From Alitta virens (lineage: Eukaryota > Annelida > Polychaeta > Phyllodocida > Nereididae), in assembly GCA_932294295.1 (NCBI GenBank), contig OW028576.1, positions 48,206,628-48,270,627 on the forward strand: a stretch of DNA of 64,000 nt. Direction: 5' to 3'. The stretch's first letter is position 1, and each line of letters opens with the position of its first letter. Under the pieces are notes generated by a model. That model did no database searches. It was not told where the DNA came from and saw only the letters and a program-made list of their open reading frames with translations. The translations under genes were made by a program, and so were the position numbers. Shown piece by piece: positions 34,907-46,500 of the stretch.

Positions 34907-35269
34907 CACTGTCAAAGCTCAAAGTCAGGTGACACAGGACAGAGTTTTGCATTTTGGGACCTGCAAGAAAAAGTCCAATTTTACTGAAAATTATTTATGG
35001 AATATGTACTCTACCATGTGCCCTCCATGTTGTTACTTTCGTTAATGCAGGAGTTTGAAAGACAGGATAAGTGTGAGGCTTTTCTGTGGAAGCAGTAACT
35101 TTGCTGTAGTGTTCATATTTAGTGTTGAGACACTCATGATGGTGGTGGGGACAAACTGGAGAAAACTCTGATGAGAATTGCAGAACACGTTCGTGCTTAA
35201 TTGCGTCATTTTCACCAACACAAGATATTTTACACAAGAACAAGTATTGCTAGTCATCATGTAACAAAC

Positions 35270-35712
35270 TTAATCCCCTAATCCCTTATTTAAACAAAAC
35301 TTAGTCCCCTTAATCCCTAGAGTAAACAATGTAAACAAACTTAATCCCTTTAATCCTCATATGTAAAAAACTTAATCCCCTGTGTAACAAACTGAATCCC
35401 CTGTGTGAACAAACTTAATACCCTTAACCCCGCATTTAAACAACCTTAATCCCTTTTGTAAACAAAATTTAAGACATTGCATATAAACTTAATCTGTAGT
35501 GTAAACATATTTATCCCTTAATTCTAACTGAATGTCCTTGATCCATACTTAATCCTTTAATCCCATCCTTAATCCCTTAGACCTTATTGTTATAATAATC
35601 CTCGATGTCAACATAATTAAATACCCTAAGTTACTAATCCTAATCTCTAGCCCTAGGGATATCCTAACCTTAACCCTAGCCCCAAGGGACCCAATAAACC
35701 ACTTAATCCTTT
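35270..35712. repeat. Degenerate CTTAATCCC array, left part
   Basis: Roughly 30-bp units built from AAACAAACTTAATCCC and CCCTTAATCCC with many variants. The array resumes at 36806 and is split by the element at 35713-36805. Confidence 0.75.
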
Positions 35713-36805
35713 AAGCGGGAATCTCACATAGCCAGAAACGTCGACATAAAGAGCCGTATGGCCACGTAAAGCATTCCGTGGGCTTTAGTGGAATTACATG
35801 AGGTTTATGTGAGCTTATGTTGGTTTATATTGTCATCTTGTGTGCATAATGGCCATTTTAGTTATGGTCATAAGCCCTCGAAGGTCCTGGGCCTCCACGC
35901 GGCGAGGGTGGAAACACTTGGGGTGAAGTCCTCTATCCCCAGTGGCTAAAACAGGACGGTGCGCATTGCACAAGCTGCTCCAGCTATCCAATGCAGACAA
36001 TTATTGATTTTTTACATGCTTCTGGTTTCTACTACCAACTATAGATCATCAATCTTACCCTAGAGAGCCTCTACATAGCCCACTCAGGTGCTGATGAGGC
36101 GTTAAACAATAACACTAACTAACTAACTAACTTCACCTTCCCTCGCTGACGTGGCTGTTACGTCAAATTCCGGCTGTAGCTACGGAATTTTTAAACAGCA
36201 TGAAAATTCCATGTAATCGAGCCTGAATGGGCCGAAGAGATTATTACGCAATTAAGACTTGCATCATACACCGCAGTCGGCGGATTGTACTTGGCATACG
36301 GCAAGGCTTACATGAGTCTTACATTGGCTTCCAACAGTTATACGTGGCTTCCGTCAGTTTCTACATAAGCGAAGTATGGAAAATTCAATATCTAAGGAAG
36401 ACGATGGAAGTCTACAATTGCGATGATCAAACGGCGACTACCACGTATTGTACATGGTTGTGGCCACAATTTTTTACGATTTCTTTTGATTTTGCTTCTT
36501 TCCTTCGGTCTAATTATCACTTCTGTGGTTGACACTTGTATTGCACAGCAGATTATACATCGCTTAACATGGACCATACGTATCGTATGTCATAGTCGGC
36601 GAATCGTACGTCGCACACGTTGTACCTCCATCACTTTGTCGGTGTACAGTCAATGTATTCATGAATTGTACATCGCATACACCTACGCATATGTAGCCAT
36701 ACGTCATCACCTAGCCACGCCCCTTTTTTCGTCATCCTTGACCAATACATCAACGTATCAACCACAGATTTTCCATCACTTTATGGCTATGTGAGATCCG
36801 CGCTT
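35713..36805. mobile_element. About 1.1-kb inverted-repeat element with a nested SINE
   Basis: Ends AAGCGGGAATCTCACATAGC and, inverted, AAGCGCGGATCTCACATAGC, both next to TTTAA-type sequence. The inside has many degenerate ACGT- and CGTAC-containing short repeats and no intact coding frame. SINE-C copy 2 (35870-36130) sits inside it. The element splits the CTTAATCCC array, so the order of events is array, element, then SINE. Confidence 0.75.
35870..36130 (+). mobile_element. SINE-C copy 2
   Basis: Inverse match of 30608-30862, ending TTAAACAATAACACTAACTA with a run of CTAA units. Nested in the inverted-repeat element. Confidence 0.78.
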
Positions 36806-37115
36806 TAATCCTGAACATTCTAATCCTTATTCCTTTATGCCACGACCCTTAGCCCTCCATAATCCCCTAGACACTTGTGTCAATGAAATTCCATAATCCT
36901 GTTGTCCCTTAATCCTTTAATCCATTGATCCCATAATCCCTTATGTAACCAAACCCACAAATCCCTTAATATTTTAATCCCTTTTTATTTAATCCCATAA
37001 TCCTGCAGTCCCTTAATATTTTAATCCCTCAACCCATAATCCCTTGTTTAAACAAACCCATGAATCCCTTAATGTTTTAATCCCTTATTCAACCCTCCTT
37101 TAATCCCATGATCCC
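36806..37115. repeat. Degenerate CTTAATCCC array, right part
   Basis: Continuation of 35270-35712 with units such as CCCTTAATATTTTAATCCC and AATCCCTTGTTTAAACAAAC. Confidence 0.75.
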
Positions 37116-37255
37116 TCAGACAATTGTGCCAATATATATTGCCTTATTTTTTCCTGTTCCTACACAATTCATTATAAACTTCCCCTCCCAATACCAAGCA
37201 AACCACAAATGACCATTCAACTTGAATCAAAAATGGTTAGAACTGGTTTAGCTAA

Positions 37256-37296
37256 CCAATCAAATTTGAGCAGCCTGACCTATCTGGCAATAAAAG
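37256..37296 (+). promoter_or_regulatory. Candidate CCAAT/TATA promoter
   Basis: CCAATCAAA at 37256 is followed 33 bases later by CAATAAAAGC, a TATA-like element, about 50 bases before the ATG of the small ORF at 37340. The spacing is as expected for a core promoter, but such motifs also occur by chance in AT-rich DNA. Confidence 0.35.
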
Positions 37297-37339
37297 CTGG
37301 GTGAACTAGTCAAGAATCATCACTTCCTTATCTGGAAAC

Positions 37340-37489
37340 ATGAATAAACGACAAGAATCACTGGAACCTTCGCCTGGCAAGAGGTCAAAACCTCTGCCCT
37401 ACCATATTAACAAATTTCAACATAGTGCAAGACGCTATGTATATGAAGAAAGAAAATTATATTCCTTGCAATCTTCGTCTTATTTCTAG
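37340..37489 (+). CDS. Small basic ORF, 49 aa, unidentified
   Basis: ATG to TAG, beginning MNKRQESLEPSPGKRSKPLP, with a basic cluster near the N-terminus like a nuclear localisation signal and a C-terminus rich in Arg, Tyr and Ser. No family is recognised. It follows a CCAAT/TATA-like arrangement and lies 33 bases before a Tc1-like element, so the insertion may have cut off a longer gene. It could also be chance. Confidence 0.3.
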   Translation: MNKRQESLEPSPGKRSKPLPYHINKFQHSARRYVYEERKLYSLQSSSYF

Positions 37490-37521
37490 GTAATTAAGTC
37501 AGCTATTTATTACACACATAA

Positions 37522-39051
37522 TACACTGAGCAAAAAAAGAAACGTCCGCAAAAATATACATGTTTATTATGGTCCAAATTACAAATTTTTTTTTTGAAAA
37601 ACTTAATAGTATGCAGTAATATCATTGTAACAACATGAACAAGTGTCATAAACATGGATATCACAGTAACACTTAAACTGTTAAAGTCAACAAGGGCTGT
37701 ATGAGGAAAATCACAACATGTCAGTACTGAGTGTGACCACCTTCGGCATGCACAACAGCTTGACATCTCCTGTGCATGGACTTCATTAACTGCTTCAGGT
37801 CTTCCTGGGGCATATTGGTCCATTCTTCCACCAAAGCATCAGCCAGTTCTTGGATGTTTCTTGGAGGGGGGTCTGTACGCCTGACTCTTCTGTCAAGGGC
37901 ATCCCAGACATGTTCGATGGGGTTCATGTCTGGACTTTTAGCTGGCCATGGCAGGACATCCACCCCACTGGTCTGAAGAAATGTCTGAGTGAGCCGGGCA
38001 CTGTGACATGTGGCGTTGTCTTGCTGCAGAATGGTTCGGGGATGTGCATCTCTGAACGGAAGCACATGAGGCCTTAAGATTTCATCCCGGTATCTTGTGG
38101 CATTCAGACCTCCATTGATGATGACTAGAGCAGTGCGATGATCATGAGAAATGCCACCCCAGACCATGACAGATCCTCCACCTCCAAACATGTCTCTCTG
38201 CTGTACACATGCCTGTGCATACCGCTCATTTCTACGACGATACACCCGACAGCGTCCATCAGGCTGGGTTAGATTGAACCGTGATTCATCTGTGAACAGA
38301 ACATTCTTCCACTGCATATTAGTCCAGCGCAGATGACGTCGTGCCCAGGTCATGCGTGAATGCCTGTGTTGCCGTGTTAGGACCTGGCCAACGAAAGGTA
38401 TGTAGGCGCGTATACTCCTCTCCCTCAGGCGATTCCGCACAGTTTGAGCACTTATCCTGTTATTGTGCCGTCCAGGAGTGTTGTGGGCAGTTCAAGTGGC
38501 TGTCAGGTCCCCTATCCCTCAGATGTGATGTGACGATGTATCGGTCCTGACCTGGTGTGGTGACTTGTGGTCTACCACTGCGAGGTCGGTCAGCGGTCCT
38601 CCCAGTTGCCCCAAACCTTTCCCGAAGTCTTCTTATTGTTCGGGATGAGCACCCCATGACCCCAGCAACTTTCTTACTGGTCATGCCAGCTTGCAGCATA
38701 CCTATGGCCCTTCTCGATGCTCAGATGGCAGTCTAGGCATGGTTTTCCTTCAACAACTGGAGATGCTCTGATCATTTAAGGCTGTTTTTCTTACTTAATG
38801 ACACTAAGACAGACAGGCTTTAAGTTACCAGGTTTATCAATCAATTTGTTTTGTCTCCATAGACCTACTCAGTGCATTAGGCAATTTGACCAACACTAAT
38901 GTTCCGCTTGAGTGATTTCATCAAAACAACATTTGTTTTGACTCTCTGGACATTTTTATAAATATTGATACCAGTTTCAAAGGGATCATCCTTATATTCC
39001 TGCAGTTTACATGATGTTAAAAAACGGACTTTTCTTTTTTTGCTTAGTGTA
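37522..39051 (-). mobile_element. Second Tc1/mariner-type transposon (different subfamily)
   Basis: About 1.53 kb between TA dinucleotides. Inverted repeats of about 27 bp: TACACTGAGCAAAAAAAGAA at the left, TACACTAAGCAAAAAAAGAA (inverted) at the right. It encodes a broken DD34E transposase. Terminal repeats differ from those of the element at 10955-12455. Confidence 0.93.
37721..38740 (-). pseudogene. Tc1-like DD34E transposase, several lesions
   Basis: Starts at ATG 38740 (MPRLPSEHR). A one-base deletion near 38710 shifts into the frame of MLQAGMTSKKVAGVMGC, a helix-turn-helix region. A second frame change near 38520, with a nearby TGA, precedes the long C-terminal frame 38440-37721. That part keeps FTDESRF, LQQDNATCH and MNPIEHVWD, with 34 residues between the second Asp and the Glu. 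Older than the copy at 11141-12154, judging by the number of lesions. Confidence 0.9.
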
Positions 39052-39071
39052 TATGTCTATAATTATGACTA

Positions 39072-39713
39072 AAGGGGCGTTTACACTATCACGTATAAGA
39101 CCTACGTATGATCACGGACGTCAAAAATTGGCTAAACGTGCTCACTCTTGGGTCTGTTAATCAGATATAACTTCTTTCTACGAGCGTACTTGAGGCAATC
39201 GTAAAACGCTCGCCAAATGACAGTAAAATGCTCGCCAAACATCCGTCAAACGCTCGCCAAATGTCCATAGTCAGGCATCCGTGAGGCATCCATGATGCAT
39301 CCGTGAGGCATTCGTGAGGGACTCGTAGATCGCTCGTAGATCGCCCGTGTGAAAGATTCAAGGATGGCATTGCTACGTATGGCCAAGGATGGCCACGGAC
39401 GTGCATAGAACGTACGTAGAACGTACATAGAACGTATGTAGGACGTACATAGAACGCTCACTGACAGACCCCTGTGCAAGTTACGTAATTAATAAACAAT
39501 CACTAGTAGAACGTCCGCCAAAGTTTTAAACATGTTTAAAAAAATTTGCCCTCTCCGTGAGTGATCAAGCGCAACCAGGATTGTCCTACAATTATTGTGA
39601 GTATACGTAAAACGCTCGGCGGGTGAATCACGAAGGGACAAGGATGAGCAAGAGTAAAACAAAAATTCCGTTGTCACACGTAGGTCTTATACGTGATAGT
39701 GTGAACGCCCCTT
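39072..39713. mobile_element. 642-bp inverted-repeat element, unclassified
   Basis: Arms of about 36 bp begin AAGGGGCGTTTACACTATCA (left) and AAGGGGCGTTCACACTATCA (right, inverted) and continue CGTATAAGACCTACGT. Inside are internal short repeats: AACGCTCGCCAAA (three to four times), CATCCGTGAGGCATC and ACGTACATAGAACGT. Both ends adjoin TAA or TTAA. No transposase frame is present, so it is non-autonomous. Confidence 0.8.
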
Positions 39714-42592
39714 AAGGTGACGTGATTCTGTCCGAAATTGACACCTTATCATGGCTTATGTCGTTATGGTCTCAAAAAACCTAGTTTAGAATCAGTCGGA
39801 GTCTGAGTCGGTCACTCCAGCAAAGGGGCCCAGTAAATAAGTTGAGATTGGGCTCCAAACTAGCCAATCAGCAGTGACCAAAAAGTTATATTTAGATTAG
39901 TTGACCCCGCCATGACATGGCCTGAACAATACCCTTGACCAATGAGGTCACTCTTTCAACTCAAAAGGGTAGGCCTACTACTGAAAAATCCATTGCAGTG
40001 AATACAACCACCATGAACCACGGGGGTTTTGTTTACTCTGGAAGTTGTGTTTATACATTAATTTAAGCTATGAAAACTAATTCTGAACAAGGTAAACTGC
40101 ACTGTTAACTGCGGACAAGCCCATCTAATTGTTAGTTTGACAGCTCTGACCATGTGAGCCACATGAATAAATTATGTTGGTAGATCATACGTTCAAAATC
40201 AATACACATAATTAAATAGGTACAAGATCAATGATATTGAACTGTCATTAGGCTCACAAAATCACATACAAACTACATTGGCCTATAAAGTAGGCCTAAT
40301 AGCCTGCTACTTACATAGATCGACTTTAAAGCCAGTAAAGGCCCATGCATAAGTTCATAATGTTCCAATCTCCATGTTCACACTGAGTCACATTGACCTA
40401 TATTTTCCACTCCGTTGCTGGGAGCCACTCAGCATACTTCACTGCATGCATGTTGTTGGCCAGCTGGTGTACAGTGTCTGCCATCACTTTTTCACTGCAT
40501 GCATAACGGCCAGCTGCCTGGTCACAATCAACCTGTACCCAGGGCGGACACAGAGGTCAATATTTTTACCCCTTTGTAATTGTAACTTGTGTGGCCTATC
40601 ATGTCTTTCAACTTTCCCAAGTATTGAGCACGGTTGGCAAGAAAAGCTCTCTTTAAAAAAGAGACCTGTATCAGAATTGGTTAATGTAGTCTAGACATGC
40701 AAAAAAAAATAAAAATCAATTGAGCTATTTTGTATGGACTATAGGGTATTAGTTGCTGGTAACAGGTATCATGTCAAAAATATTACAATCAATTAGTATA
40801 GTTCATATGAATTTATGTCTTTGTCTGTACCTATTGTGCTATTAAATGTACTTTTCCATAGATCCTCGCTACTTTTGCCTAGCTACCCACAACTGTCTGC
40901 AAATCGACCACTTGCACCATCTGGAGTATTAGTAATTATAAAAAGAGACCTTTGCTTGTTTGTCATACTATGAAAAAATAAATATATATATATTTCAAAC
41001 TTTCTTGCTATTAAGTTGCATAGAATTTTTTTATATACCTAAATACTTTTAGTATTCTGTAATTTACAGCCAAAAAACCCTTTCAGAAAAATTTGACATG
41101 TTTGGCAAATCTAATAGAATAATTCAGATCCAAATTTATTTTTTCACATTAACATACATAATTAACAGGTTCAGTGAGTGTAACACTTTTGAACTGCATA
41201 TCTGCTGTTTAAAACAGTTTGAGAAATAATTTCATTTCAACATTGGCCAATTTGTAATTACTTGAAATTAATTACAGTGTACAGTTTCAAATGCAATCAG
41301 CTGTCAGAAGCATAAAGAGCAATTGGCAAATCCAATTTGTGTAATTACACTGTTTCAAGTTGAGAACAGTGAGTGTGTGTGGCCAGTTTCATTCCTTTAT
41401 AGGTCAGAGTGTGGGTGTGTCACTCAACTGGCCAATCATGGTCAGATGCCTGCAATGCAGTGACCACTGCAACACTGGCATAACACCAGCAGCATCACAA
41501 GCACAAATTCATGATGGATTTTTGTTAACAGCCAAAGCACCATAGTTACCATTCAAATCACATTAGTTTTCATAGGAATGAAATAATGTAGATATTAAGC
41601 TTTTGTTGACTTGCCAGGCATTTTACATGATGGGCCTCCAACAGATATTTGTTGAAAACCTTCACAAGCTTTCACCCCTAAGACCAAAATGAACCATGCC
41701 AATTTCCCGGAAATCAGACTAACATGAATGAGTCCATTGATGTTTGAGGGGGGAACTGTTAAGATTTAATAAATATTTTGGTACAATAAAACCAGGCACT
41801 TTTGACTTATGGTCCTCAATTCAAAGTTGATCCATTTTATTCAAGGGAGACAAATGTGCCATAGTTAGTTTATTTAAGCCACTTTTAAGGATGTGAAGAT
41901 CAGTGATCTGGCCACAGCTTAAATGTACACAAACATCAGTGATGTCACTGGCAATCTTCACAAGGCTCAGAAGATATTTTGTAAAACCATATTAAGTCTG
42001 TATGAGTTCTGCTTATTATAGGATATGTTTTGGATTGAGAACTGATACAAAAATCATGATTAAAAAAATCTAAAACATCAGATTCTTCACATTTTTTAAT
42101 AAGATTTTTAATGATGCAATTATTAGGGATCAAGTGCTGGTTAGCATGATCCAAGTTTGATAATTATTCCAGCATTCCTTCTTAAACTTACTGAACTGTG
42201 CTCTAAAAATGAACAGAATACTAAGAAGTATATTCTGAAACTGTAGTGCCCATATACCCCTTATATAGGATGTCACTCTTCCCCCATCTATCATTTAGCA
42301 GGCCTGAATTTCGTCCAAAAAAATTTTCTCAAAATGATCATTTTTTAATCCATTCTCTATGAACAATGCGTGTAAAAATAGTCTTTTAACTGATCAGCTT
42401 TTCAGACATAACTGATACCATGAATATCATTTTCTCAGGGAAATAACAGTTTGCAGAGGTCCATGAAAATTTGCATATTTGAGTTATATGTTGCAAACTC
42501 TGACCTCTCAATATATGTCAAAATAAAAGATATTAATTAATTGTTCATAAGGGAACCCCAAAGTATATGGTTATTAGGCATGATCATGGAAC
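39714..42592. other. Unassigned DNA, about 2.9 kb
   Basis: No gene, RNA gene or named repeat recognised. Open frames at 40374-40694, 41360-41545 and 41945-42154 have no recognisable domain or splice context. CACTGCATGCA occurs twice near 40440-40500. Confidence 0.4.
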
Positions 42593-42870
42593 AAAAGGTC
42601 CACTGTGCCATGTTATTTTGATGAAAATCACATCCTATACAGAACTGAGCCTTCCAAAGTGGCCCTTTATTTTGATGACACCATTTCTCATGCTTGATCG
42701 ATCAGAATTGAGCATTTCAAAGTGGCCATGTTATTTTGATGACACCATTTTCATGCTTTATCGATCAGAATTGAGCATTTCAAAGTGGTTATTTTGATGA
42801 CAATCACATGCTTTATCAGAACTGAGCATTTTAAGGTGGTCACGTCATTTTGATAAACGTCACCTGCTAT
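42593..42870. repeat. 63-bp tandem repeat, about four copies
   Basis: Units share CAGAATTGAGCATTTCAAAG, TGGCCATGTTATTTTGATGA and CATGCTTTATCGA. The open frame across part of it follows the 21-codon period and is not taken as a gene. Confidence 0.85.
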
Positions 42871-42997
42871 AATAACGAATCATTTCTAAATAAGCTAGTA
42901 TAATTAAATAGCGGCAAAATCTCATCAAAGACCATCTGCAGTCTTCGGATTATGCCTTGACAGATATAAAACATTCTAAATCTTCCATCAGGGTGTG

Positions 42998-43174
42998 TGT
43001 GATTAGGGCTTAACGTCCTGTAGTTTAGCACCAGTTGGGTTAATTAGGACAGGCAGAGACAATGGCAATGAGACGAAGGATGAAACAGCCATCCAACTTA
43101 GGCTCGACCGGAATCGAACCCGGGACCCAGCGGTTGGAAGCCCAGAGCGCTACCTCTGAGCTAGGCCCCCGCCC
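42998..43174 (-). mobile_element. SINE-B copy 3, best preserved
   Basis: On the minus strand: GGGGGCCTAGCTCAGAGGTA (A box), GGGCTTCCAACCGCTGG (anticodon-type arm), GGGTTCGATTCCGG (B box). Then the body GATGGCTGTTTCATCCTTCG and CTGCCTGTCCTAATTAACCC. Confidence 0.88.
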
Positions 43175-43417
43175 TAAAAATCTTCCATCAGATTCCACTA
43201 TTGAGTGGTTGTATACCATTACGAAGTGTCCCCATCATACTCTGAACATTTATAGTCTAATTTCTTATGACTCACGTATTATCTGTCTGTCCAGAGGAGT
43301 ATAACTCGCCGAAAGACAATGGATTATGAAGAATAATAGAGCCAAAAACCAAATGAGCCATAAAAATTAAAATTCAATAAACAATTAAAGCACTTCGATT
43401 AAATTAAGTTACAGAAA

Positions 43418-43423
43418 TTTATT
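43418..43423 (-). promoter_or_regulatory. Candidate poly(A) signal of IFT57
   Basis: AATAAA on the minus strand about 175 bases after the IFT57 stop codon. Confidence 0.55.
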
Positions 43424-43597
43424 AAACATTTGAATAGGCCTACTTGAATTATGACCTTCGAACTATGTACATAAATATCACAGACGCCATAGGACGGAAT
43501 GAATTTCCACTAGATCATAAACAACAGATAAGAAAACAATAGAAATACATTATAACTATTATAATGAACATAACAATAATATCATATTAAGGAATAT

Positions 43598-46500
43598 TTA
43601 ATATCCTTTAAATCCATAATCATCGTCTTCATCTTCTTGTTGTGCGGAACGGTTACTTTGCGCTTTTTCTTTTAGTTTTGCCTGAAAGGGATAAAATGAA
43701 AAATGTTAGATGTTATGGTGTCAGTGACCTCTTGCGGTACTTTTTCTCCCCAGAATACATAAAAACTCTAAACAAGCCACACTAACTACTGACCTGTAAC
43801 ATAATGTGATTGACCACTCCGATTCGAATGTCCATCTGCGTACACTCTTGTCTCAATTTCTGAATTGCTTGCTTGACCTTCACCAAAGGTGCTGAAATAC
43901 AAAGATAATATCATTTGAAAAAATTATTTGCAAAATCAGTTTCATTGACCTACTATTTTTGCAATCAGTTCTGATTGGTTGCCTTTGCGCTCTCAAAGCG
44001 AAAAAATGTCATTTGCAAATAAATATGCATGAAGGACCGTGCGTCATGGTCTCTGATTGGCTGCTAGTTTTGGCCTGATCAGAAACGCAACAAAACTATG
44101 TCAGATAATTACTTATTCATAATTAGCAACGAGCGACGGTTGATTCGTCATGGTATGACTTGGGATGATGCTTCTATACTATAGCGCCCCATCCACAAGC
44201 AACTATCGCCTTGAATAATTATTTAATACCAAAGATCCCTCCAGTTCTTTGGTAATTCTTTAGCGAATCAACAAAAAGAGCATTGGAATGATGGGCCATT
44301 TGTTTCTGTATCGGACAAAGTTGCTGAGAAATTAATTTTATATTAACCTCCATCCGTCATGCTTGTTCCCCTTTCTTCCATCTCCTGTTTGCACTTTTCT
44401 AAATCATCTGAAACCTAAAAGAAAACACCTTATAGTTTTACTTTGTATATCAATAAAGCGAGCAAAGTTCTAGTAGTCCAATGGTGAACTCTTCGGTCAA
44501 TAGGGGGAGACACTGGTGGTCCCCACAACCTTTGTGACATCAACAATGACCCGATTGTATGACTACAACATCGAACAATGGCCTGACTCGTTCCCGTCTC
44601 AAGTATAGAGACAGGTCGGGTCTGTGAATGGCAAAGTGACGTCACAATCTGTGTACGCTAGATGTCAACCAATCAGATCACAGAACTCGCCAGACCAACC
44701 TGAGTGTTGCAAGGACTGGTACACAGCTTCCTTTGTAGGCTCAAAAGTCCCCAAAATATTGTTTTTTGGTCATATTTTATCATAACAAAGCTTGCAGCAG
44801 CACAAAATGGATAGAAATGTTAAGTAAGTCAATATAACTAGCTCAGTTAAAGCCATCATGTACATACAGTAGGGGGTGGTAATTTCAATAACATCAGGAC
44901 ACAAACATGCATCAACGTAACTGCATAGTAAGAACAATAAAGAAAGTAATAAGCAGCATCAAGATAGTTAAACAAACCTCAGCGAGAATCTTAGTTCTTT
45001 CCTGGACACCTCCACTCGCCTGTCGATATCTCTCCTTTGTTTCCGCTAATTGATCTTGGAGGGCGCGGAAATCCTGTCACATGAAATGATTAATATACAT
45101 CATCAGTCAAAATAGTTAATTCACATACCTTTTACGATCAATACTGTTCCTTTTAACTTGCATTCACAAATCCGAATTTTCACAATTTTTACTGTTTTAT
45201 TAAAATCCAATTTATCTCACCCAAAATCATTTATATATAATCTGAAGCTGAAGACATTTGCCCTATAGGTGGGGTATTTTATTGTCCTCAACAATTTAAC
45301 TTCACTTCTGAGATAATTCACCTGCAAATGATGTTCCAACTGGTTATTGATGTACTTCTCCCTGCTTCCGATTTTCTCGAGGGTGCGAGTGATTTCTGTG
45401 TATAGTTTGTCCAAATACGACTGAGTGTCCTTCAACGATGTCTCGATGCCTTCTTTGTGTTGGTGCATCTGCTCTACGTGAACACGCCAATCCTGCGAAG
45501 AAAATTAGCGAAATTTAAAGACAGAAACAAGGGCAAAGAAACCTACAGTATAGCGGACCCAGATTTATGACCATATTTAACGAGTCTCATTGCTAGGCCT
45601 ATGATGTAAAAATGCCTGAAATATATGTATGACGTCACAAACAAATGTAGTTATGACGGCGGCTTCATCTTCACGGTACAGACAGCGTTTATTTTTGCTT
45701 TTTCCCCAAACCCCTGCTCATCTACACCAAATGTTATTTATATTGTGCCAGAACTTCAAACTCACGAAATTTTTGATAAAATTTGATTTTTAATGGGCGC
45801 TAAATATGGGCATAAATTTGGGTCCGCTATACTGCACTAAACCCAACCTTTGATATAGAAATGCGATGCTCTATTTATAAAACACGACATAATACAGCAA
45901 TTTAGTATTTAGTAGTTATTAGTATTAAGTTTATTTGGCATCATATGAATAGAGTTATACAGAAGCATACTTTCAGAATACATATATATATACATATAAA
46001 TCATGTACTTATAGTGGAAAGTTGGTTAAGACAGAATTTATCATAACGTTTGCAGCACTCTCGATGGAATATGTCAGCTAAATTGAGTTTCAGAGAAAAT
46101 GCAGTCAGGTCAAAAAGTTTCCACACTTGAACATGTCATAAATGGAAGTTGAAATGAGCAATCAAAAATTACACTTTATCCAAGGCAGTCCAATGTTATG
46201 TACAAATGACAGGAGTTGATCTAAGATTAAATGTGCTCCTACATGATCTGCCAAGTGGCAAAATGACTTAGTGACGTTTTCTCATTGTATCTATCCGCCG
46301 CTGCTTCATGAAATATTTTTGGCAGAACAACAAATTTTGGGAACTGTTCAGAACAGGTAAAGAATGAACCGACCACAGTGACACCAGGAAATTCTGTTAT
46401 AGGAGCAGGTAAGCAACAAAATCTCCCTTCATTTGTCTCTGTAGGACTGAATAATCAAAGAAAACAGACTGTTAATGCTGGACCCACAGACGGTAATTAA

